From: Streptomyces sp. NBC_01210
Lineage (GTDB): Bacteria > Actinomycetota > Actinomycetes > Streptomycetales > Streptomycetaceae
Assembly: GCF_036010325.1 (NCBI RefSeq)
Contig: NZ_CP108549.1
Coordinates: forward strand, 5,580,001 to 5,644,000
Length of the DNA: 64,000 bases
Reading direction: 5' to 3'
Below the pieces are notes generated by a model. It made no database searches, was not told the origin of the DNA, and saw only the letters and a list, made by a program, of their open reading frames with translations. Shown here one piece after another: positions 36,530-46,380 of the stretch. Made by a program: the position numbers and the translations under genes. The stretch's first letter is position 1. Every line of letters starts with the position of its first letter.

Positions 36530-36751
36530 GTGGCCAAGAAGCAAGGTGCCATCGAAATTGAGGGCACCGTGATCGAGTCCCTCCCGAACGCCATGTTCAA
36601 GGTGGAACTCCAGAACGGTCACAAGGTCCTCGCGCACATCTCCGGCAAGATGCGGATGCACTACATCCGTATCCTCCCGGACGACCGGGTTGTCGTGGAG
36701 CTGTCTCCGTACGACCTGACGCGTGGCCGGATCGTCTACCGATACAAGTAG
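36530..36751 (+). CDS. infA: translation initiation factor IF-1
   Basis: OB-fold factor that occupies the 30S A site during initiation. GTG 36530 gives 73 aa: [20 protein letters not shown] and [14 protein letters not shown], the exact family length. Next to rpmJ, 60 bp downstream. Confidence 0.97.
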   Translation: MAKKQGAIEIEGTVIESLPNAMFKVELQNGHKVLAHISGKMRMHYIRILPDDRVVVELSPYDLTRGRIVYRYK

Positions 36752-36811
36752 ATCTTGCCCGCACCCCGCTTCGGCGTGGGTGGGTGGCACTGACCCGGAG
36801 AACCTCACCCC

Positions 36812-36925
36812 ATGAAGGTCAAGCCGAGCGTCAAGAAGATCTGCGACAAGTGCAAGGTGATCCGCCGTCACGGCCGGGTCATGGTCATCTGCGACAACCT
36901 GCGCCACAAGCAGCGCCAGGGCTGA
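36812..36925 (+). CDS. rpmJ: 50S ribosomal protein L36, zinc-binding form
   Basis: A 37-aa protein starting at ATG 36812 ([14 protein letters not shown]). Cys11, Cys14, Cys27 and His32 form the zinc ribbon of the C+ type. It lies between infA and rpsM as in most bacteria. Confidence 0.96.
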   Translation: MKVKPSVKKICDKCKVIRRHGRVMVICDNLRHKQRQG

Positions 36926-37114
36926 AGCACGACCTGCACCTCGCAGTTCTTCGCGCGACGCACGTAAAACGTACATACGCAGAGCCCGCCTGGCCCTAGG
37001 GCTGGCGACACCTCCGGCGGAGGCCGGGGACCTGGTCCGTACCACCCTCCTTTTTCGGGTCGGCGGCCACGGAACGGCTCTGCGGAAGACCTCCGAAATC
37101 AACAGGAGCCATGA

Positions 37115-37495
37115 ATGGCACGCCTTTCCGGCGTTGACCTCCCGCGCGAAAAGCGCGTTGAGATCGCCCTCACCTACGTCTTCGGTATCGGGCGTACCCG
37201 GTCCAAGGAAGCCCTTGCGGCCACCGGTGTCGACCCCAACACCCGCGTTCGTGACCTGCCCGAAGAGGACCTGGTCAAGCTCCGCGAGTACGTGGACGCC
37301 AACCTCAAGACCGAGGGTGACCTCCGTCGCGAGGTCCAGGCCGACATTCGCCGCAAGATCGAGATCGGCTGCTACCAGGGTCTGCGGCACCGCCGTGGCC
37401 TGCCGGTCCACGGTCAGCGCACCAGCACGAACGCTCGTACCCGCAAGGGCCCGCGTCGCGCGATCGCCGGCAAGAAGAAGCCGGGCAAGAAGTAG
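37115..37495 (+). CDS. rpsM: 30S ribosomal protein S13
   Basis: Head protein forming intersubunit bridges to L5 and contacting P-site tRNA; 126 aa. [21 protein letters not shown] and the basic C-terminal [16 protein letters not shown] are typical. The ATG at 37115 follows AGGAG (37104-37108); an ATG four bases earlier is out of frame. The 189-bp gap after rpmJ has no gene. Confidence 0.97.
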   Translation: MARLSGVDLPREKRVEIALTYVFGIGRTRSKEALAATGVDPNTRVRDLPEEDLVKLREYVDANLKTEGDLRREVQADIRRKIEIGCYQGLRHRRGLPVHGQRTSTNARTRKGPRRAIAGKKKPGKK

Positions 37496-37520
37496 TCCTC
37501 AGCCGGACGCACTGCGGTCT

Positions 37521-37539
37521 TCCGGGGGCGACCCCCGGA
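37521..37539 (+). promoter_or_regulatory. hairpin between rpsM and rpsK
   Basis: TCCGGGGG and CCCCCGGA form a perfect 8-bp stem with loop CGA, followed by CCCCCG. It may be a weak attenuator. Confidence 0.4.
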
Positions 37540-37597
37540 CCCCCGCACATCAAGCGGTCTTCGCTGTAGGACCGACCACCTCCCGTAGGAGTTATAG

Positions 37598-38002
37598 ATG
37601 CCCCCCAAGGGTCGTCAGGGCGCTGCCAAGAAGGTGCGCCGCAAGGAAAAGAAGAACGTCGCTCACGGGCACGCCCACATCAAGAGCACGTTCAACAACA
37701 CCATCGTTTCGATCACCGACCCCTCGGGCAACGTGATCTCCTGGGCCTCCGCCGGCCACGTCGGCTTCAAGGGCTCGCGCAAGTCCACCCCCTTCGCCGC
37801 GCAGATGGCCGCCGAGTCGGCCGCCCGCCGCGCGCAGGAGCACGGCATGCGCAAGGTTGACGTCTTCGTCAAGGGTCCCGGCTCCGGCCGTGAGACCGCG
37901 ATCCGCTCCCTCCAGGCCACGGGCCTCGAGGTGGGTTCGATCCAGGACGTCACCCCCACCCCGCACAACGGCTGCCGCCCCCCGAAGCGCCGCCGCGTCT
38001 GA
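37598..38002 (+). CDS. rpsK: 30S ribosomal protein S11
   Basis: Platform protein near the E site; 134 aa. [35 protein letters not shown] and the C-terminal [16 protein letters not shown] are diagnostic. rpsD, which follows in E. coli, is absent here as in other Streptomyces; rpoA is next. Confidence 0.97.
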   Translation: MPPKGRQGAAKKVRRKEKKNVAHGHAHIKSTFNNTIVSITDPSGNVISWASAGHVGFKGSRKSTPFAAQMAAESAARRAQEHGMRKVDVFVKGPGSGRETAIRSLQATGLEVGSIQDVTPTPHNGCRPPKRRRV

Positions 38003-38044
38003 CCCTGTCCCTGCCCCCTTCACCGGGGGAACAGGGATGGTTTG

Positions 38045-38078
38045 CGGGCGGTACGGCGCTCAGGTGCCGTACCGCCCG
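38045..38078 (+). terminator. strong hairpin between rpsK and rpoA
   Basis: CGGGCGGTACGGC and GCCGTACCGCCCG form a perfect 13-bp stem with loop GCTCAGGT, followed by TACCCTTGTTTC. A weaker stem (CCCTGT...ACAGGG with CCCCC/GGGGG) lies at 38003-38036. Both precede rpoA, so rpoA probably depends on read-through or its own promoter. Confidence 0.65.
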
Positions 38079-38133
38079 TACCCTTGTTTCTGTTGGCATC
38101 AAATAGTGGGTGCCAAGACTGGAGGCATTTCCC

Positions 38134-39156
38134 ATGCTTATCGCTCAGCGTCCGTCGCTGACCGAAGAGGTCGTCGACGAGTACCGCTCCCGGTTCGTCA
38201 TCGAGCCGCTGGAGCCGGGCTTCGGCTACACGCTCGGTAACTCCCTTCGTCGTACGCTCCTCTCCTCGATTCCCGGCGCTGCTGTCACCAGCATCCGGAT
38301 CGACGGTGTCCTGCACGAGTTCACCACCGTGCCGGGCGTCAAGGAGGACGTCACCGACCTCATCCTGAACATCAAGCAGCTGGTCGTCTCCTCGGAGCAC
38401 GACGAGCCGGTCGTGATGTACCTGCGCAAGCAGGGTCCCGGCCTGGTCACCGCTGCTGACATCGCCCCGCCGGCCGGTGTCGAGGTGCACAACCCCGACC
38501 TGGTCCTCGCCACGCTGAACGGCAAGGGCAAGCTGGAGATGGAGCTGACCGTCGAGCGCGGTCGCGGCTATGTCTCCGCCGTGCAGAACAAGCAGGTGGG
38601 CCAGGAGATCGGCCGTATCCCGGTCGACTCCATCTACTCGCCGGTGCTCAAGGTCACGTACAAGGTCGAGGCGACCCGTGTCGAGCAGCGCACCGACTTC
38701 GACAAGCTGATCGTCGACGTCGAGACCAAGCAGGCCATGCGTCCGCGTGACGCCATGGCTTCGGCCGGTAAGACCCTGGTCGAGCTGTTCGGTCTGGCGC
38801 GCGAGCTCAACATCGACGCCGAGGGCATCGACATGGGTCCGTCCCCGACGGACGCCGCGCTCGCCGCCGATCTGGCGCTGCCGATCGAGGAGCTCGAGCT
38901 CACCGTTCGCTCGTACAACTGCCTCAAGCGCGAGGGCATCCACTCCGTGGGTGAGCTCGTGGCGCGTTCCGAGGCGGACCTGCTCGACATCCGCAACTTC
39001 GGTGCGAAGTCGATCGACGAGGTCAAGGCGAAGCTGGCCGGTATGGGCCTGGCGCTCAAGGACAGCCCGCCCGGATTCGACCCGACCGCTGCCGCCGACG
39101 CCTTTGGCGCCGACGACGACGCGGACGCGGGCTTCGTGGAGACCGAGCAGTACTGA
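38134..39156 (+). CDS. rpoA: DNA-directed RNA polymerase subunit alpha
   Basis: Scaffold for RNA polymerase assembly and target of activators. The ATG at 38134 follows GGAGG by 8 nt and gives 340 aa; the in-frame ATG at 38110 is rejected. The N-terminal dimerisation domain includes [25 protein letters not shown], and the C-terminal DNA-binding domain (about 250-310) has [18 protein letters not shown] and [15 protein letters not shown]. An acidic tail follows. Confidence 0.97.
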   Translation: MLIAQRPSLTEEVVDEYRSRFVIEPLEPGFGYTLGNSLRRTLLSSIPGAAVTSIRIDGVLHEFTTVPGVKEDVTDLILNIKQLVVSSEHDEPVVMYLRKQGPGLVTAADIAPPAGVEVHNPDLVLATLNGKGKLEMELTVERGRGYVSAVQNKQVGQEIGRIPVDSIYSPVLKVTYKVEATRVEQRTDFDKLIVDVETKQAMRPRDAMASAGKTLVELFGLARELNIDAEGIDMGPSPTDAALAADLALPIEELELTVRSYNCLKREGIHSVGELVARSEADLLDIRNFGAKSIDEVKAKLAGMGLALKDSPPGFDPTAAADAFGADDDADAGFVETEQY

Positions 39157-39175
39157 TCCACCTCCGGTGGGGGTG

Positions 39176-39235
39176 CCCGGGTTTTCCCGGGTGCCCGCGC
39201 CGGGCTGAGGACTTGTCCTCAAACGCCGGACGGGC
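39176..39235 (+). repeat. intergenic repeat element between rpoA and rplQ
   Basis: Two short hairpins, CCCGGG-TTTT-CCCGGG (39176-39191) and GAGGAC-TT-GTCCTC (39207-39220), then AAACGCCGGACGGGC. The second half matches a sequence I recognise as common between genes in Streptomyces genomes. Only one copy is in this window. Confidence 0.45.
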
Positions 39236-39341
39236 CGCAAGGCGCCGTCCGCGCGTGATTCCGACTTCCGCTGGGCGGCCGCCTCGCGGGAACTGACACC
39301 GGTACCTGATACGGCCGGTGCAGCACACAAGGAGAAACACC

Positions 39342-39824
39342 ATGCCGAAGCCCGCCAAGGGTGCCCGTCTGGGCGGCAGCGCTGCGCACGAGAAGCTGCT
39401 TCTTGCGAACCTCGCGAAGTCGCTCTTCGAGCACGGCCGCATCACCACGACCGAGGCCAAGGCCCGCCGCCTGCGTCCGGTCGCCGAGCGCTTGATCACC
39501 AAGGCGAAGAAGGGCGACATCCACAACCGTCGCCTGGTCCTGCAGACGATCACGGACAAGGGCATCGTGCACACGCTCTTCACCGAGATCGCTCCGCGGT
39601 ACGCCGAGCGCCCGGGTGGCTACACCCGTATCACCAAGATCGGCGGCCGTCGTGGCGACAACGCCCCGATGGCTGTGATCGAGCTGGTCGAGGGTGAGAT
39701 CGCGAAGAAGGCGACCGTTGCCGAGGCCGAGGCCGCTGCCAAGCGCGCGGTCAAGGAAGACGCCCTCAAGAAGGACGAGGTCGTCGAGGACGCCGCTCCG
39801 GCGGATGAGTCCAAGGACGCCTGA
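39342..39824 (+). CDS. rplQ: 50S ribosomal protein L17
   Basis: Tunnel-exit side protein; 160 aa from ATG 39342, preceded by [34 protein letters not shown] is the start; an Ala/Glu/Lys-rich tail beyond residue 120 is an actinobacterial extension. Closed by a UUCG-capped terminator. Confidence 0.96.
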   Translation: MPKPAKGARLGGSAAHEKLLLANLAKSLFEHGRITTTEAKARRLRPVAERLITKAKKGDIHNRRLVLQTITDKGIVHTLFTEIAPRYAERPGGYTRITKIGGRRGDNAPMAVIELVEGEIAKKATVAEAEAAAKRAVKEDALKKDEVVEDAAPADESKDA

Positions 39825-39842
39825 GCGTTCCGAGGCTGACGG

Positions 39843-39876
39843 ACGGGCCCGTATCCCTTCGGGGGTGCGGGCCCGT
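39843..39876 (+). terminator. terminator after rplQ
   Basis: ACGGGCCCGTATCCC and GGGGTGCGGGCCCGT form a 15-bp stem (two G-U pairs) with a TTCG tetraloop. It lies between rplQ and truA. Confidence 0.75.
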
Positions 39877-39898
39877 TCCGCATTGAGAGGATCAGCGC

Positions 39899-40777
39899 GT
39901 GAGCGATGAGGTGGAGCCCGGATACGTACGGGTGAGGCTGGATCTGTCGTACGACGGCAAGGACTTCTCCGGCTGGGCCAAGCAGCCCAGTGGCCGTGGC
40001 CTGCGGACGGTCCAGGGGGAGATCGAGGACGCGCTGCGTACGGTGACGCGGTCCTCGACGACGTACGAACTGACCGTCGCGGGCCGCACGGACGCGGGCG
40101 TGCACGCGCGGGGGCAGGTCGCGCATGTCGATCTGCCGCAGGACGTGTGGGACGAGCACCGGGAGAAGCTGCTGAAGCGGCTGGCCGGGCGGCTCTCGCG
40201 GGATGTGCGGATCTGGAGTGTGGCCGAGGCGCCTGCGGGGTTCAACGCGCGCTTCTCGGCGATCTGGCGGCGGTACGCGTACCGGGTGACCGACAACCCC
40301 GGAGGCGTGGATCCGCTGTTGCGCGGTCATGTGCTGTGGCACGACTGGCCGTTGGACGTGGCGGCCATGAACGCCGCGGCGGCCGGGCTGGTCGGGGAGC
40401 ACGACTTCGCGGCGTACTGCAAGAAGCGCGAGGGCGCCACGACCATTCGTACGCTGCAGACGCTGCGGTGGGAGCGGGACGCGGCCGGGATCATCACCGC
40501 GACCGTGCGGGCGGACGCCTTCTGCCACAACATGGTGCGTTCGCTGGTCGGTGCGCTGCTGTTCGTGGGCGACGGGCACCGGCCGGTGGAGTGGCCCGCG
40601 AAGGTGCTGGCCGCGGGCGTACGGGACTCGGCAGTCCATGTCGTACGGCCGCACGGCCTCACGCTCGAGGAAGTCGGCTACCCCGCCGACGAGTTGCTGG
40701 CCGCCCGGAACCGGGAGGCCCGCAACAAGCGGACCCTGCCCGGTTCACTGTCCGGCGGGAGCGGTGGCTGCTGCTGA
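39899..40777 (+). CDS. truA: tRNA pseudouridine(38-40) synthase TruA
   Basis: Converts uridines 38-40 of the tRNA anticodon stem to pseudouridine. The catalytic aspartate is Asp65 in [13 protein letters not shown]. The product is 292 aa from GTG 39899, with [14 protein letters not shown] near the C-terminus. It lies 74 bp after rplQ. Its 3' end overlaps the convergent membrane-protein gene by 33 bp. Confidence 0.95.
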   Translation: MSDEVEPGYVRVRLDLSYDGKDFSGWAKQPSGRGLRTVQGEIEDALRTVTRSSTTYELTVAGRTDAGVHARGQVAHVDLPQDVWDEHREKLLKRLAGRLSRDVRIWSVAEAPAGFNARFSAIWRRYAYRVTDNPGGVDPLLRGHVLWHDWPLDVAAMNAAAAGLVGEHDFAAYCKKREGATTIRTLQTLRWERDAAGIITATVRADAFCHNMVRSLVGALLFVGDGHRPVEWPAKVLAAGVRDSAVHVVRPHGLTLEEVGYPADELLAARNREARNKRTLPGSLSGGSGGCC

Positions 40778-41740
40778 GGCCTGGGCCTCACCGCGGCGGA
40801 CGATCTGACGGAAGGTGAACTCCGCCAGGTCGTCACCGATCTGGAAGGCCTTGGCGTCGCCCTTGGTGACGGACTTGGCCTTGGTGTAGCCGGTGGTGGT
40901 GAAGTAGGCGTACCGGCCGTAGGAGTTGTATGTGGACCGGCAGACCGGGCCGCCCTTGCAGAACGCGGGGACGCCGGAGCCGGGCAGCGGCGCGATGCTG
41001 CCCTGGGCCTGCTGTACGGCCTTCTTGGCCTTCGCCTCGTTCTCGAAGGTGGCCACGCCGACGGTGACCGCGATGCCGTTGGCGCTGTACGTGGCGCGGA
41101 AGACCTGCTCGCAGCCGTTGTTCTCGAGGATCCCGCCGAGAGCGCCGGTGGTGACGGAGCCGCAGTTGCCGGTGCGGGCCGTGGCGCCCTTGGTGTAGGC
41201 GCGGTCGCCCATCGTCAGCTTCTTGCCGGGGAAGAGGGTGTCGGCGCTGAGCGGCGCGGTGTCCTTCTTCTTGTCGGAGATGAAGTCCTTCGGGTTCGGC
41301 GGGGGCAGCGGGGCCACCGAGGAGAAGGACGGCTCGGGCTGGGTGGTGTCGTTGGGCAGGTCGGCAGGCGCGGGCAGTTCGCTCGCGTTCTTGTCCGCGG
41401 CCCCGGTGTTGTCGTCACTGTTGGACGAGACGATCGCGGTCGCCACGATGCCGGCGATCGCGGTGGTCGCGAGCGCTCCACCGCCGATCAGCAGCCACCG
41501 CCTGCGGCGGGTGCGTGCGGCGGAGGCGTTGGCGAGCGCGGCCCAGTCCGGTGTGTCCGCCGCGCTTGTCCGCAGGCCGAACGGATCCGGCGGCGCCGGA
41601 AGGGGGTTGTACGGGTCCTGGCGCTGCCCGCCGTACGGGTCCTGGTTCTGTTCCCCGTACGGGTCCTGGCCCTGTCTCCCGGACGGGAACTGGTTCTGTC
41701 CACCGGGGCTCCACTGAGGTCCCCCCTGCCCAAAGCTCAT
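40745..41740 (-). CDS. single-pass membrane protein with Gln/Pro/Tyr-rich N-terminus
   Basis: The ATG at 41740 gives 331 aa. The first 50 residues contain three QDPY-type repeats (near 25, 33 and 41) and are disordered. [12 protein letters not shown] leads into one transmembrane helix (about 82-105), and the rest (about 225 residues with several cysteines, e.g. [19 protein letters not shown]) lies outside the cell. Two or three disulfides are likely. No enzymatic motif is seen. A TAGGAT -10 ends 7 nt before the ATG, suggesting a leaderless mRNA. Divergent from the ABC-F gene. Function unknown. Confidence 0.8.
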   Translation of the reverse strand: MSFGQGGPQWSPGGQNQFPSGRQGQDPYGEQNQDPYGGQRQDPYNPLPAPPDPFGLRTSAADTPDWAALANASAARTRRRRWLLIGGGALATTAIAGIVATAIVSSNSDDNTGAADKNASELPAPADLPNDTTQPEPSFSSVAPLPPPNPKDFISDKKKDTAPLSADTLFPGKKLTMGDRAYTKGATARTGNCGSVTTGALGGILENNGCEQVFRATYSANGIAVTVGVATFENEAKAKKAVQQAQGSIAPLPGSGVPAFCKGGPVCRSTYNSYGRYAYFTTTGYTKAKSVTKGDAKAFQIGDDLAEFTFRQIVRRGEAQASAAATAPAGQ

Positions 41741-41747
41741 GCCGCGC

Positions 41748-41789
41748 ATCCTAAACCTGTTGGGCGAGGGCGGTGGCGGCGGCGAGAAT
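41748..41789. promoter_or_regulatory. divergent leaderless promoters
   Basis: On the minus strand TAGGAT (41753-41748) ends 7 nt before ATG 41740. On the plus strand GAGAAT (41784-41789) ends 6 nt before ATG 41796. The two start codons are only 55 bp apart, leaving no room for leaders. Confidence 0.5.
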
Positions 41790-41795
41790 CGGAGC

Positions 41796-43418
41796 ATGGG
41801 ACATCTTGAGGCCGCGCATCTGGAGTACTACCTACCGGACGGACGGGTGCTCCTCGGCGACGCCTCGTTCCGGGTGGGGGAGGGCGCGGTGGTGGCCCTC
41901 GTGGGTGCCAATGGCGCCGGCAAGACGACGCTGCTGCGGCTGATGGCGGGGGAGCTGCAGCCGCACGGCGGGACGGTGTCGGTCAGCGGCGGGCTCGGAG
42001 TGATGCCGCAGTTCGTCGGATCGGTGCGGGACGAGCGGACCGTACGGGATCTGCTGGTGTCGGTTGCCCAGCCGCGGATCAGGGAAGCGGCTTCCGAGGT
42101 GGATGCCGCGGAGCATCTGATCATGACGGTCGACGACGAGGCCGCGCAGATGAAGTACGCGCAGGCGCTGAGCGACTGGGCGGAGGCTCGGGGGTACGAG
42201 GCCGAGACCGTCTGGGACATGTGCACGATGGCGGCGCTGGGGGTCCCGTACGAGAAGGCGCAGTTTCGCGAGCTGAAGACGCTGAGCGGGGGCGAGCAGA
42301 AGCGGCTGGTGCTCGAGGCGCTGCTGCGGGGTCCTGACGAGGTGCTGCTGCTCGACGAGCCGGACAACTATCTGGACGTCCCCGGAAAGCGGTGGCTGGA
42401 GGAGCGGCTGAAGGAGACCCGTAAGACGGTCCTCTTCGTCTCGCACGACCGGGAGCTGCTGTCCCGGGCGGCGGAGCGGATCGTGAGTGTGGAGCCGAGT
42501 CCGGCGGGGTCGGACGTATGGGTGCACGGCGGCGGCTTCGGCACGTACCACGAGGCCCGCAAGGAGCGGTTCGCGCGCTTCGAGGAGCTGAAGCGGCGCT
42601 GGGACGAGGAGCATGCGCGGCTGAAGGCACTGGTGCTGCGGCTGCGGAACCAGGCGGCGATCAGCCCCGACATGGCGTCGCGCTACCGGGCGATGCAGAC
42701 CCGCTTCAAGAAGTTCGAGGACGCGGGACCGCCGCCGGAGCCGCCGCGCGAGCAGGAGATCCGGATGCGGCTGCGGGGCGGGCGGACCGGGGTGCGGGCG
42801 CTTACCTGTGCCGGGCTCGAGCTTTCCGGGCTGATGAAGCCGTTCGACCTGGAGGTCTTCTACGGGGAGCGGGTGGCGGTGCTCGGCTCGAACGGCTCGG
42901 GGAAGTCGCACTTCCTGCGGCTGCTGGCGGGGGACGCGTCGGTGGCGCACACGGGGGCGTGGAAGCTGGGCGCGCGCGTGGTGCCGGGGCACTTCGCGCA
43001 GACGCATGCGCATCCGGAGCTGCTGGGACGGACGCTGGTCGACATTCTGTGGACCGAGCATGCGAAGGACCGGGGCGGGGCGATGTCGGTCCTGCGGCGG
43101 TACGAGCTGGAGCGGCAGGGGGACCAGCCCTTCGAAAAGCTGTCGGGCGGACAGCAGGCGCGCTTCCAGATCCTGCTGCTGGAGCTGGCCGGCACGACGG
43201 CGCTGCTGCTGGACGAGCCGACGGACAACCTGGACCTGGAGTCGGCGGAGGCGCTGCAGGAGGGGCTGGAGGCGTACGAGGGGACGGTGCTGGCCGTCAC
43301 GCACGACAGGTGGTTCGCGCAGTCGTTCGACCGGTATCTGGTGTTCGGGTCGGACGGGGTGGTGCGTGAGACGGCGGAGCCGGTATGGGACGAGCGGAGG
43401 GTGGAGCGGGTGCGGTGA
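41796..43418 (+). CDS. ABC-F family ATPase (ribosome-associated type)
   Basis: Two ATP-binding domains in one 540-aa chain with no membrane segments. Walker A sites are GANGAGKTT (37-45) and GSNGSGKS (364-371), signatures LSGGEQKR and LSGGQQAR, and Walker B motifs LLLDEPDNYLD and LLLDEPTDNLD. The charged linker between them (EELKRRWDEEHARLKAL) is the ABC-F P-site tRNA-interaction motif region. Members act in translation or antibiotic resistance by ribosome protection; which applies here cannot be told. ATG 41796 has no ribosome site and looks leaderless. Confidence 0.9.
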   Translation: MGHLEAAHLEYYLPDGRVLLGDASFRVGEGAVVALVGANGAGKTTLLRLMAGELQPHGGTVSVSGGLGVMPQFVGSVRDERTVRDLLVSVAQPRIREAASEVDAAEHLIMTVDDEAAQMKYAQALSDWAEARGYEAETVWDMCTMAALGVPYEKAQFRELKTLSGGEQKRLVLEALLRGPDEVLLLDEPDNYLDVPGKRWLEERLKETRKTVLFVSHDRELLSRAAERIVSVEPSPAGSDVWVHGGGFGTYHEARKERFARFEELKRRWDEEHARLKALVLRLRNQAAISPDMASRYRAMQTRFKKFEDAGPPPEPPREQEIRMRLRGGRTGVRALTCAGLELSGLMKPFDLEVFYGERVAVLGSNGSGKSHFLRLLAGDASVAHTGAWKLGARVVPGHFAQTHAHPELLGRTLVDILWTEHAKDRGGAMSVLRRYELERQGDQPFEKLSGGQQARFQILLLELAGTTALLLDEPTDNLDLESAEALQEGLEAYEGTVLAVTHDRWFAQSFDRYLVFGSDGVVRETAEPVWDERRVERVR

Positions 43419-43769
43419 GGTCGGGGGAGCGGTGGGGCCGGGGGGCGCGGTCGGGCTGGGGCGCGGTCCGGGCGCGTCGCGCCGACCGGGCGTACAGCGG
43501 GGCCATGCGCACCTACCCGGGCGTAGCATGGGGGCTGCGGCCCCGGCCGCAGGGCCATTTTGACCCGGGCGGGGGACCGCGGGTATTCTTCTGGTTCGTT
43601 ATGCGTATTGGCTTGTTCATTCTCACGTGAGAGGCCCTTACGCCGGTCCGCCGGGCCGATGACCAGCGGCAGGCACACGGGTTGCGTCCCCGAGGTGCCG
43701 CCATGGCTGTCGTGATCGTCCGGGTGGCCCTGTCAGGACCCACTCACTGAAGAAGCGAAGGCTACGACC
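43419..43769 (+). other. 351-bp spacer with the rplM promoter and leader
   Basis: No gene is supported. The first 130 bp is very G-rich, following the ABC-F stop. The promoter is at 43560-43589. The roughly 175-nt leader after it contains a 12-nt palindrome TCTCACGTGAGA (43621-43632). Confidence 0.6.
43560..43589 (+). promoter_or_regulatory. rplM promoter (HrdB-like)
   Basis: TTGACC (43560-43565), 18-bp spacer, TATTCT (43584-43589). This is one of the best vegetative promoters in the window. Confidence 0.65.
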
Positions 43770-44213
43770 GTGCGTACGTACAGCCCCAAGCCCGGCGATG
43801 TCACGCGCCAGTGGCACATCATCGACGCGCAGGACATTGTCCTGGGCCGTCTGGCGACTACGGCAGCGAACCTCCTCCGGGGCAAGCACAAGCCGACATA
43901 CGCCCCCCACATGGACATGGGCGACTTCGTCATCATCATCAACGCCGAGAAGGTTCACCTCTCCGGCAACAAGAAGACCCAGAAGATGGCGTACCGCCAC
44001 TCCGGGTACCCGGGTGGTCTGCGCTCCGTCCGCTACGACGAGCTGCTTGCCAAGAGCCCGGAGAAGGCTGTGGAGAAGGCCATCAAGGGCATGATCCCCA
44101 AGAACACCCTGGGTCGTCAGATGCTCTCGAAGCTGAAGATCTACGCGGGCGACCAGCACCCGCACGCTGCTCAGCAGCCGGTCCCGTTCGAGATCACCCA
44201 GGTCGCGCAGTAG
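43770..44213 (+). CDS. rplM: 50S ribosomal protein L13
   Basis: Early-assembly 50S protein; 147 aa from GTG 43770. [37 protein letters not shown] and HSGYPGGLR are diagnostic. Forms the universal L13-S9 pair with rpsI, 44 bp downstream. Confidence 0.97.
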   Translation: MRTYSPKPGDVTRQWHIIDAQDIVLGRLATTAANLLRGKHKPTYAPHMDMGDFVIIINAEKVHLSGNKKTQKMAYRHSGYPGGLRSVRYDELLAKSPEKAVEKAIKGMIPKNTLGRQMLSKLKIYAGDQHPHAAQQPVPFEITQVAQ

Positions 44214-44257
44214 TTCCGGCCACCCCCTAAGACGTACAGAAAGATCTGAGGAGAATC

Positions 44258-44785
44258 GTGGCCGAGACCACTGCAGAGACCCCCGTCGAGGGCACCGAGG
44301 CTGAAGAGACCTTCGCCGAGGTGACCACCTTCGAGTCGGAGGTTCCCGTCGAGGGCGAGTACACCAGCGAGTCGCTGGCGTCCCGCTTCGGCGACCCCCA
44401 GCCGGCTGCCGGCCTGGGCCGTCGCAAGAACGCCATTGCCCGCGTCCGGATCGTTCCGGGCACCGGCAAGTGGAAGATCAACGGTCGCACCCTTGAGGAC
44501 TACTTCCCCAACAAGGTGCACCAGCAGGAAGTCAACGAGCCCTTCAAGGTGCTCGAGCTCGACAACCGCTACGACGTCATCGCCCGTATCTCGGGTGGCG
44601 GCGTCTCCGGTCAGGCCGGCGCCCTGCGCCTCGGTGTGGCCCGTGCCCTGAACGAGGCGGACGTGGACAACAACCGCGCCCCGCTGAAGAAGGCCGGCTT
44701 CCTGAGCCGCGACGACCGTGCGGTCGAGCGCAAGAAGGCCGGTCTCAAGAAGGCCCGCAAGGCCCCGCAGTACAGCAAGCGCTAA
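44258..44785 (+). CDS. rpsI: 30S ribosomal protein S9
   Basis: Its C-terminal tail ([11 protein letters not shown]) reaches P-site tRNA. GTG 44258 with GAGGAG upstream gives 175 aa; about 45 N-terminal residues are an acidic Glu/Thr/Val-rich extension typical of actinobacteria. The core starts at [16 protein letters not shown] terminator follows. Confidence 0.96.
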   Translation: MAETTAETPVEGTEAEETFAEVTTFESEVPVEGEYTSESLASRFGDPQPAAGLGRRKNAIARVRIVPGTGKWKINGRTLEDYFPNKVHQQEVNEPFKVLELDNRYDVIARISGGGVSGQAGALRLGVARALNEADVDNNRAPLKKAGFLSRDDRAVERKKAGLKKARKAPQYSKR

Positions 44786-44816
44786 ATCGCACGCTGGCCT
44801 GTACGGCTTTTCGTTC

Positions 44817-44845
44817 GCCCCGGCGGCACTCAGTGCTGCCGGGGC
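44817..44845 (+). terminator. terminator after rpsI
   Basis: GCCCCGGCGGCAC and GTGCTGCCGGGGC form a 13-bp stem (one G-U pair) with loop TCA, lying 31 bp past rpsI. Confidence 0.75.
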
Positions 44846-44930
44846 GGCGTTCGTTCATGGACCACCTCGGGCGTATAACGGGCTATGGCGCTCAGAGGCT
44901 TGCATTTTCGGAGCATTTCGGAGGACAGCT

Positions 44931-46289
44931 GTGGGACGACTCTTCGGCACGGACGGTGTGCGCGGTGTCGCCAACGCGGATCTGACGGCTGAGCTCGCGC
45001 TCGGTCTGTCGGTCGCTGCGGCGCATGTGCTTGCCGAGGCGGGCACATTCGCAGGCCATCGGCCGACAGCGGTGGTCGGGCGTGACCCCCGTGCTTCGGG
45101 CGAGTTCCTGGAGGCCGCCGTCGTGGCGGGTCTCGCGAGCGCGGGCGTGGACGTCCTGCGCGTCGGTGTGCTGCCGACCCCTGCCGTGGCGTACCTCACC
45201 GGTGTGCTGGGTGCCGACCTCGGTGTGATGCTCTCCGCGAGCCACAACGCCATGCCGGACAACGGCATCAAGTTCTTCGCCCGCGGCGGGCACAAGCTGG
45301 CCGACGAACTCGAGGACCGTATCGAGACCGTGTACGAGCAGCACCGGACCGGCGAGCCGTGGGAGCGGCCGACCGGCGCCGGTGTCGGCCGGGTCACCGA
45401 CTACGACGAGGGCTTCGACAAGTACGTCGCGCATCTGATCGCCGTACTGCCGAACCGGCTCGACGGGCTGAAGGTCGTCCTCGACGAGGCGCACGGCGCG
45501 GCCTCCCGTGTCTCGCCCGAGGCGTTCGCGCGGGCCGGGGCCGAGGTCATCACGATCGGCGCCGAGCCGGACGGGCTCAACATCAACGACGGGTGCGGAT
45601 CCACGCACCTGGGGCTGCTGAAGGCGGCCGTCGTCGAGCACGGCGCGGCCTTCGGCATCGCGCACGACGGTGACGCGGACCGCTGCCTCGCCGTGGACGG
45701 CGCCGGCCAGGAGATCGACGGCGACCAGATCCTCGCTGTGCTGGCGCTCGCCATGCGCGAGGCCGGAACGCTGCGCGGGGACACCGTCGTCGCCACCGTC
45801 ATGTCCAACCTCGGCTTCAAGCTGGCGATGGAGCGCGAGGGTCTGCAGCTGGTGCAGACCGCGGTCGGCGACCGGTACGTCCTGGAGTCGATGAAGGCCG
45901 AGGGGTACGCGCTGGGCGGCGAGCAGTCCGGTCACGTGATCGTGCTCGACCACGCGACGACCGGCGACGGCACGCTCACCGGCCTGATGCTGGCGGCCCG
46001 CGTCGTCGCGACGGGCCGTTCGCTGGCCGAACTGGCCTCGGTCATGCAGCGGCTGCCGCAGGTGCTCATCAATGTGCCGGACGTCGACAAGTCGCGGGTG
46101 AAGACCTCCGCGGAGCTGGCGACCGCCGTCGCCGAGGCGGAGCACGAGCTGGGTGCCACCGGTCGCGTACTCCTGCGCCCGTCGGGCACGGAGCCGCTGG
46201 TACGGGTGATGGTCGAGGCCGCCGACATCGAGCAGGCCCGGTCGGTGGCCGGCCGCCTCGCCGACGTCGTCAAGTCCGCGCTGGGCTGA
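44931..46289 (+). CDS. glmM: phosphoglucosamine mutase
   Basis: Converts glucosamine-6-phosphate to glucosamine-1-phosphate for UDP-GlcNAc and cell-wall synthesis. GTG 44931 follows GGAGGA and gives 452 aa beginning [12 protein letters not shown]; the longer open frame upstream is non-coding. The phosphoserine site is in SASHN (Ser104), the metal loop is DGDADR and the sugar loop is GGEQSGHVI. Works directly downstream of GlmS (50656). Confidence 0.96.
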   Translation: MGRLFGTDGVRGVANADLTAELALGLSVAAAHVLAEAGTFAGHRPTAVVGRDPRASGEFLEAAVVAGLASAGVDVLRVGVLPTPAVAYLTGVLGADLGVMLSASHNAMPDNGIKFFARGGHKLADELEDRIETVYEQHRTGEPWERPTGAGVGRVTDYDEGFDKYVAHLIAVLPNRLDGLKVVLDEAHGAASRVSPEAFARAGAEVITIGAEPDGLNINDGCGSTHLGLLKAAVVEHGAAFGIAHDGDADRCLAVDGAGQEIDGDQILAVLALAMREAGTLRGDTVVATVMSNLGFKLAMEREGLQLVQTAVGDRYVLESMKAEGYALGGEQSGHVIVLDHATTGDGTLTGLMLAARVVATGRSLAELASVMQRLPQVLINVPDVDKSRVKTSAELATAVAEAEHELGATGRVLLRPSGTEPLVRVMVEAADIEQARSVAGRLADVVKSALG

Positions 46290-46334
46290 CCTCAGAAGTC
46301 GTCGGCCCGAGAAGTCGCCGACCTCAGAAATCGT

Positions 46335-46375
46335 CGATACGCCGCTCGGTCCCCACGGGGCCGCGCGGCGTATCG
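46335..46375. terminator. bidirectional terminator between glmM and the DUF389 gene
   Basis: CGATACGCCGC and GCGGCGTATCG form a perfect 11-bp stem with a CCCC/GGGG inner pairing. It is flanked by CGTTT on the plus side. Just before it, GAAGTCGTCG-like units recur three times (46291-46335). Confidence 0.7.
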
Positions 46376-46380
46376 CGTTT

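Noticed and set aside
38003..38133. Loss of rpsD between rpsK and rpoA as a recent deletion
   Set aside because: rpsD is normally elsewhere in Streptomyces; nothing here looks like a remnant.
43385..43630. 81-codon frame upstream of rplM
   Set aside because: It runs through the ABC-F end and the rplM promoter; composition is Gly/Arg-rich noise.
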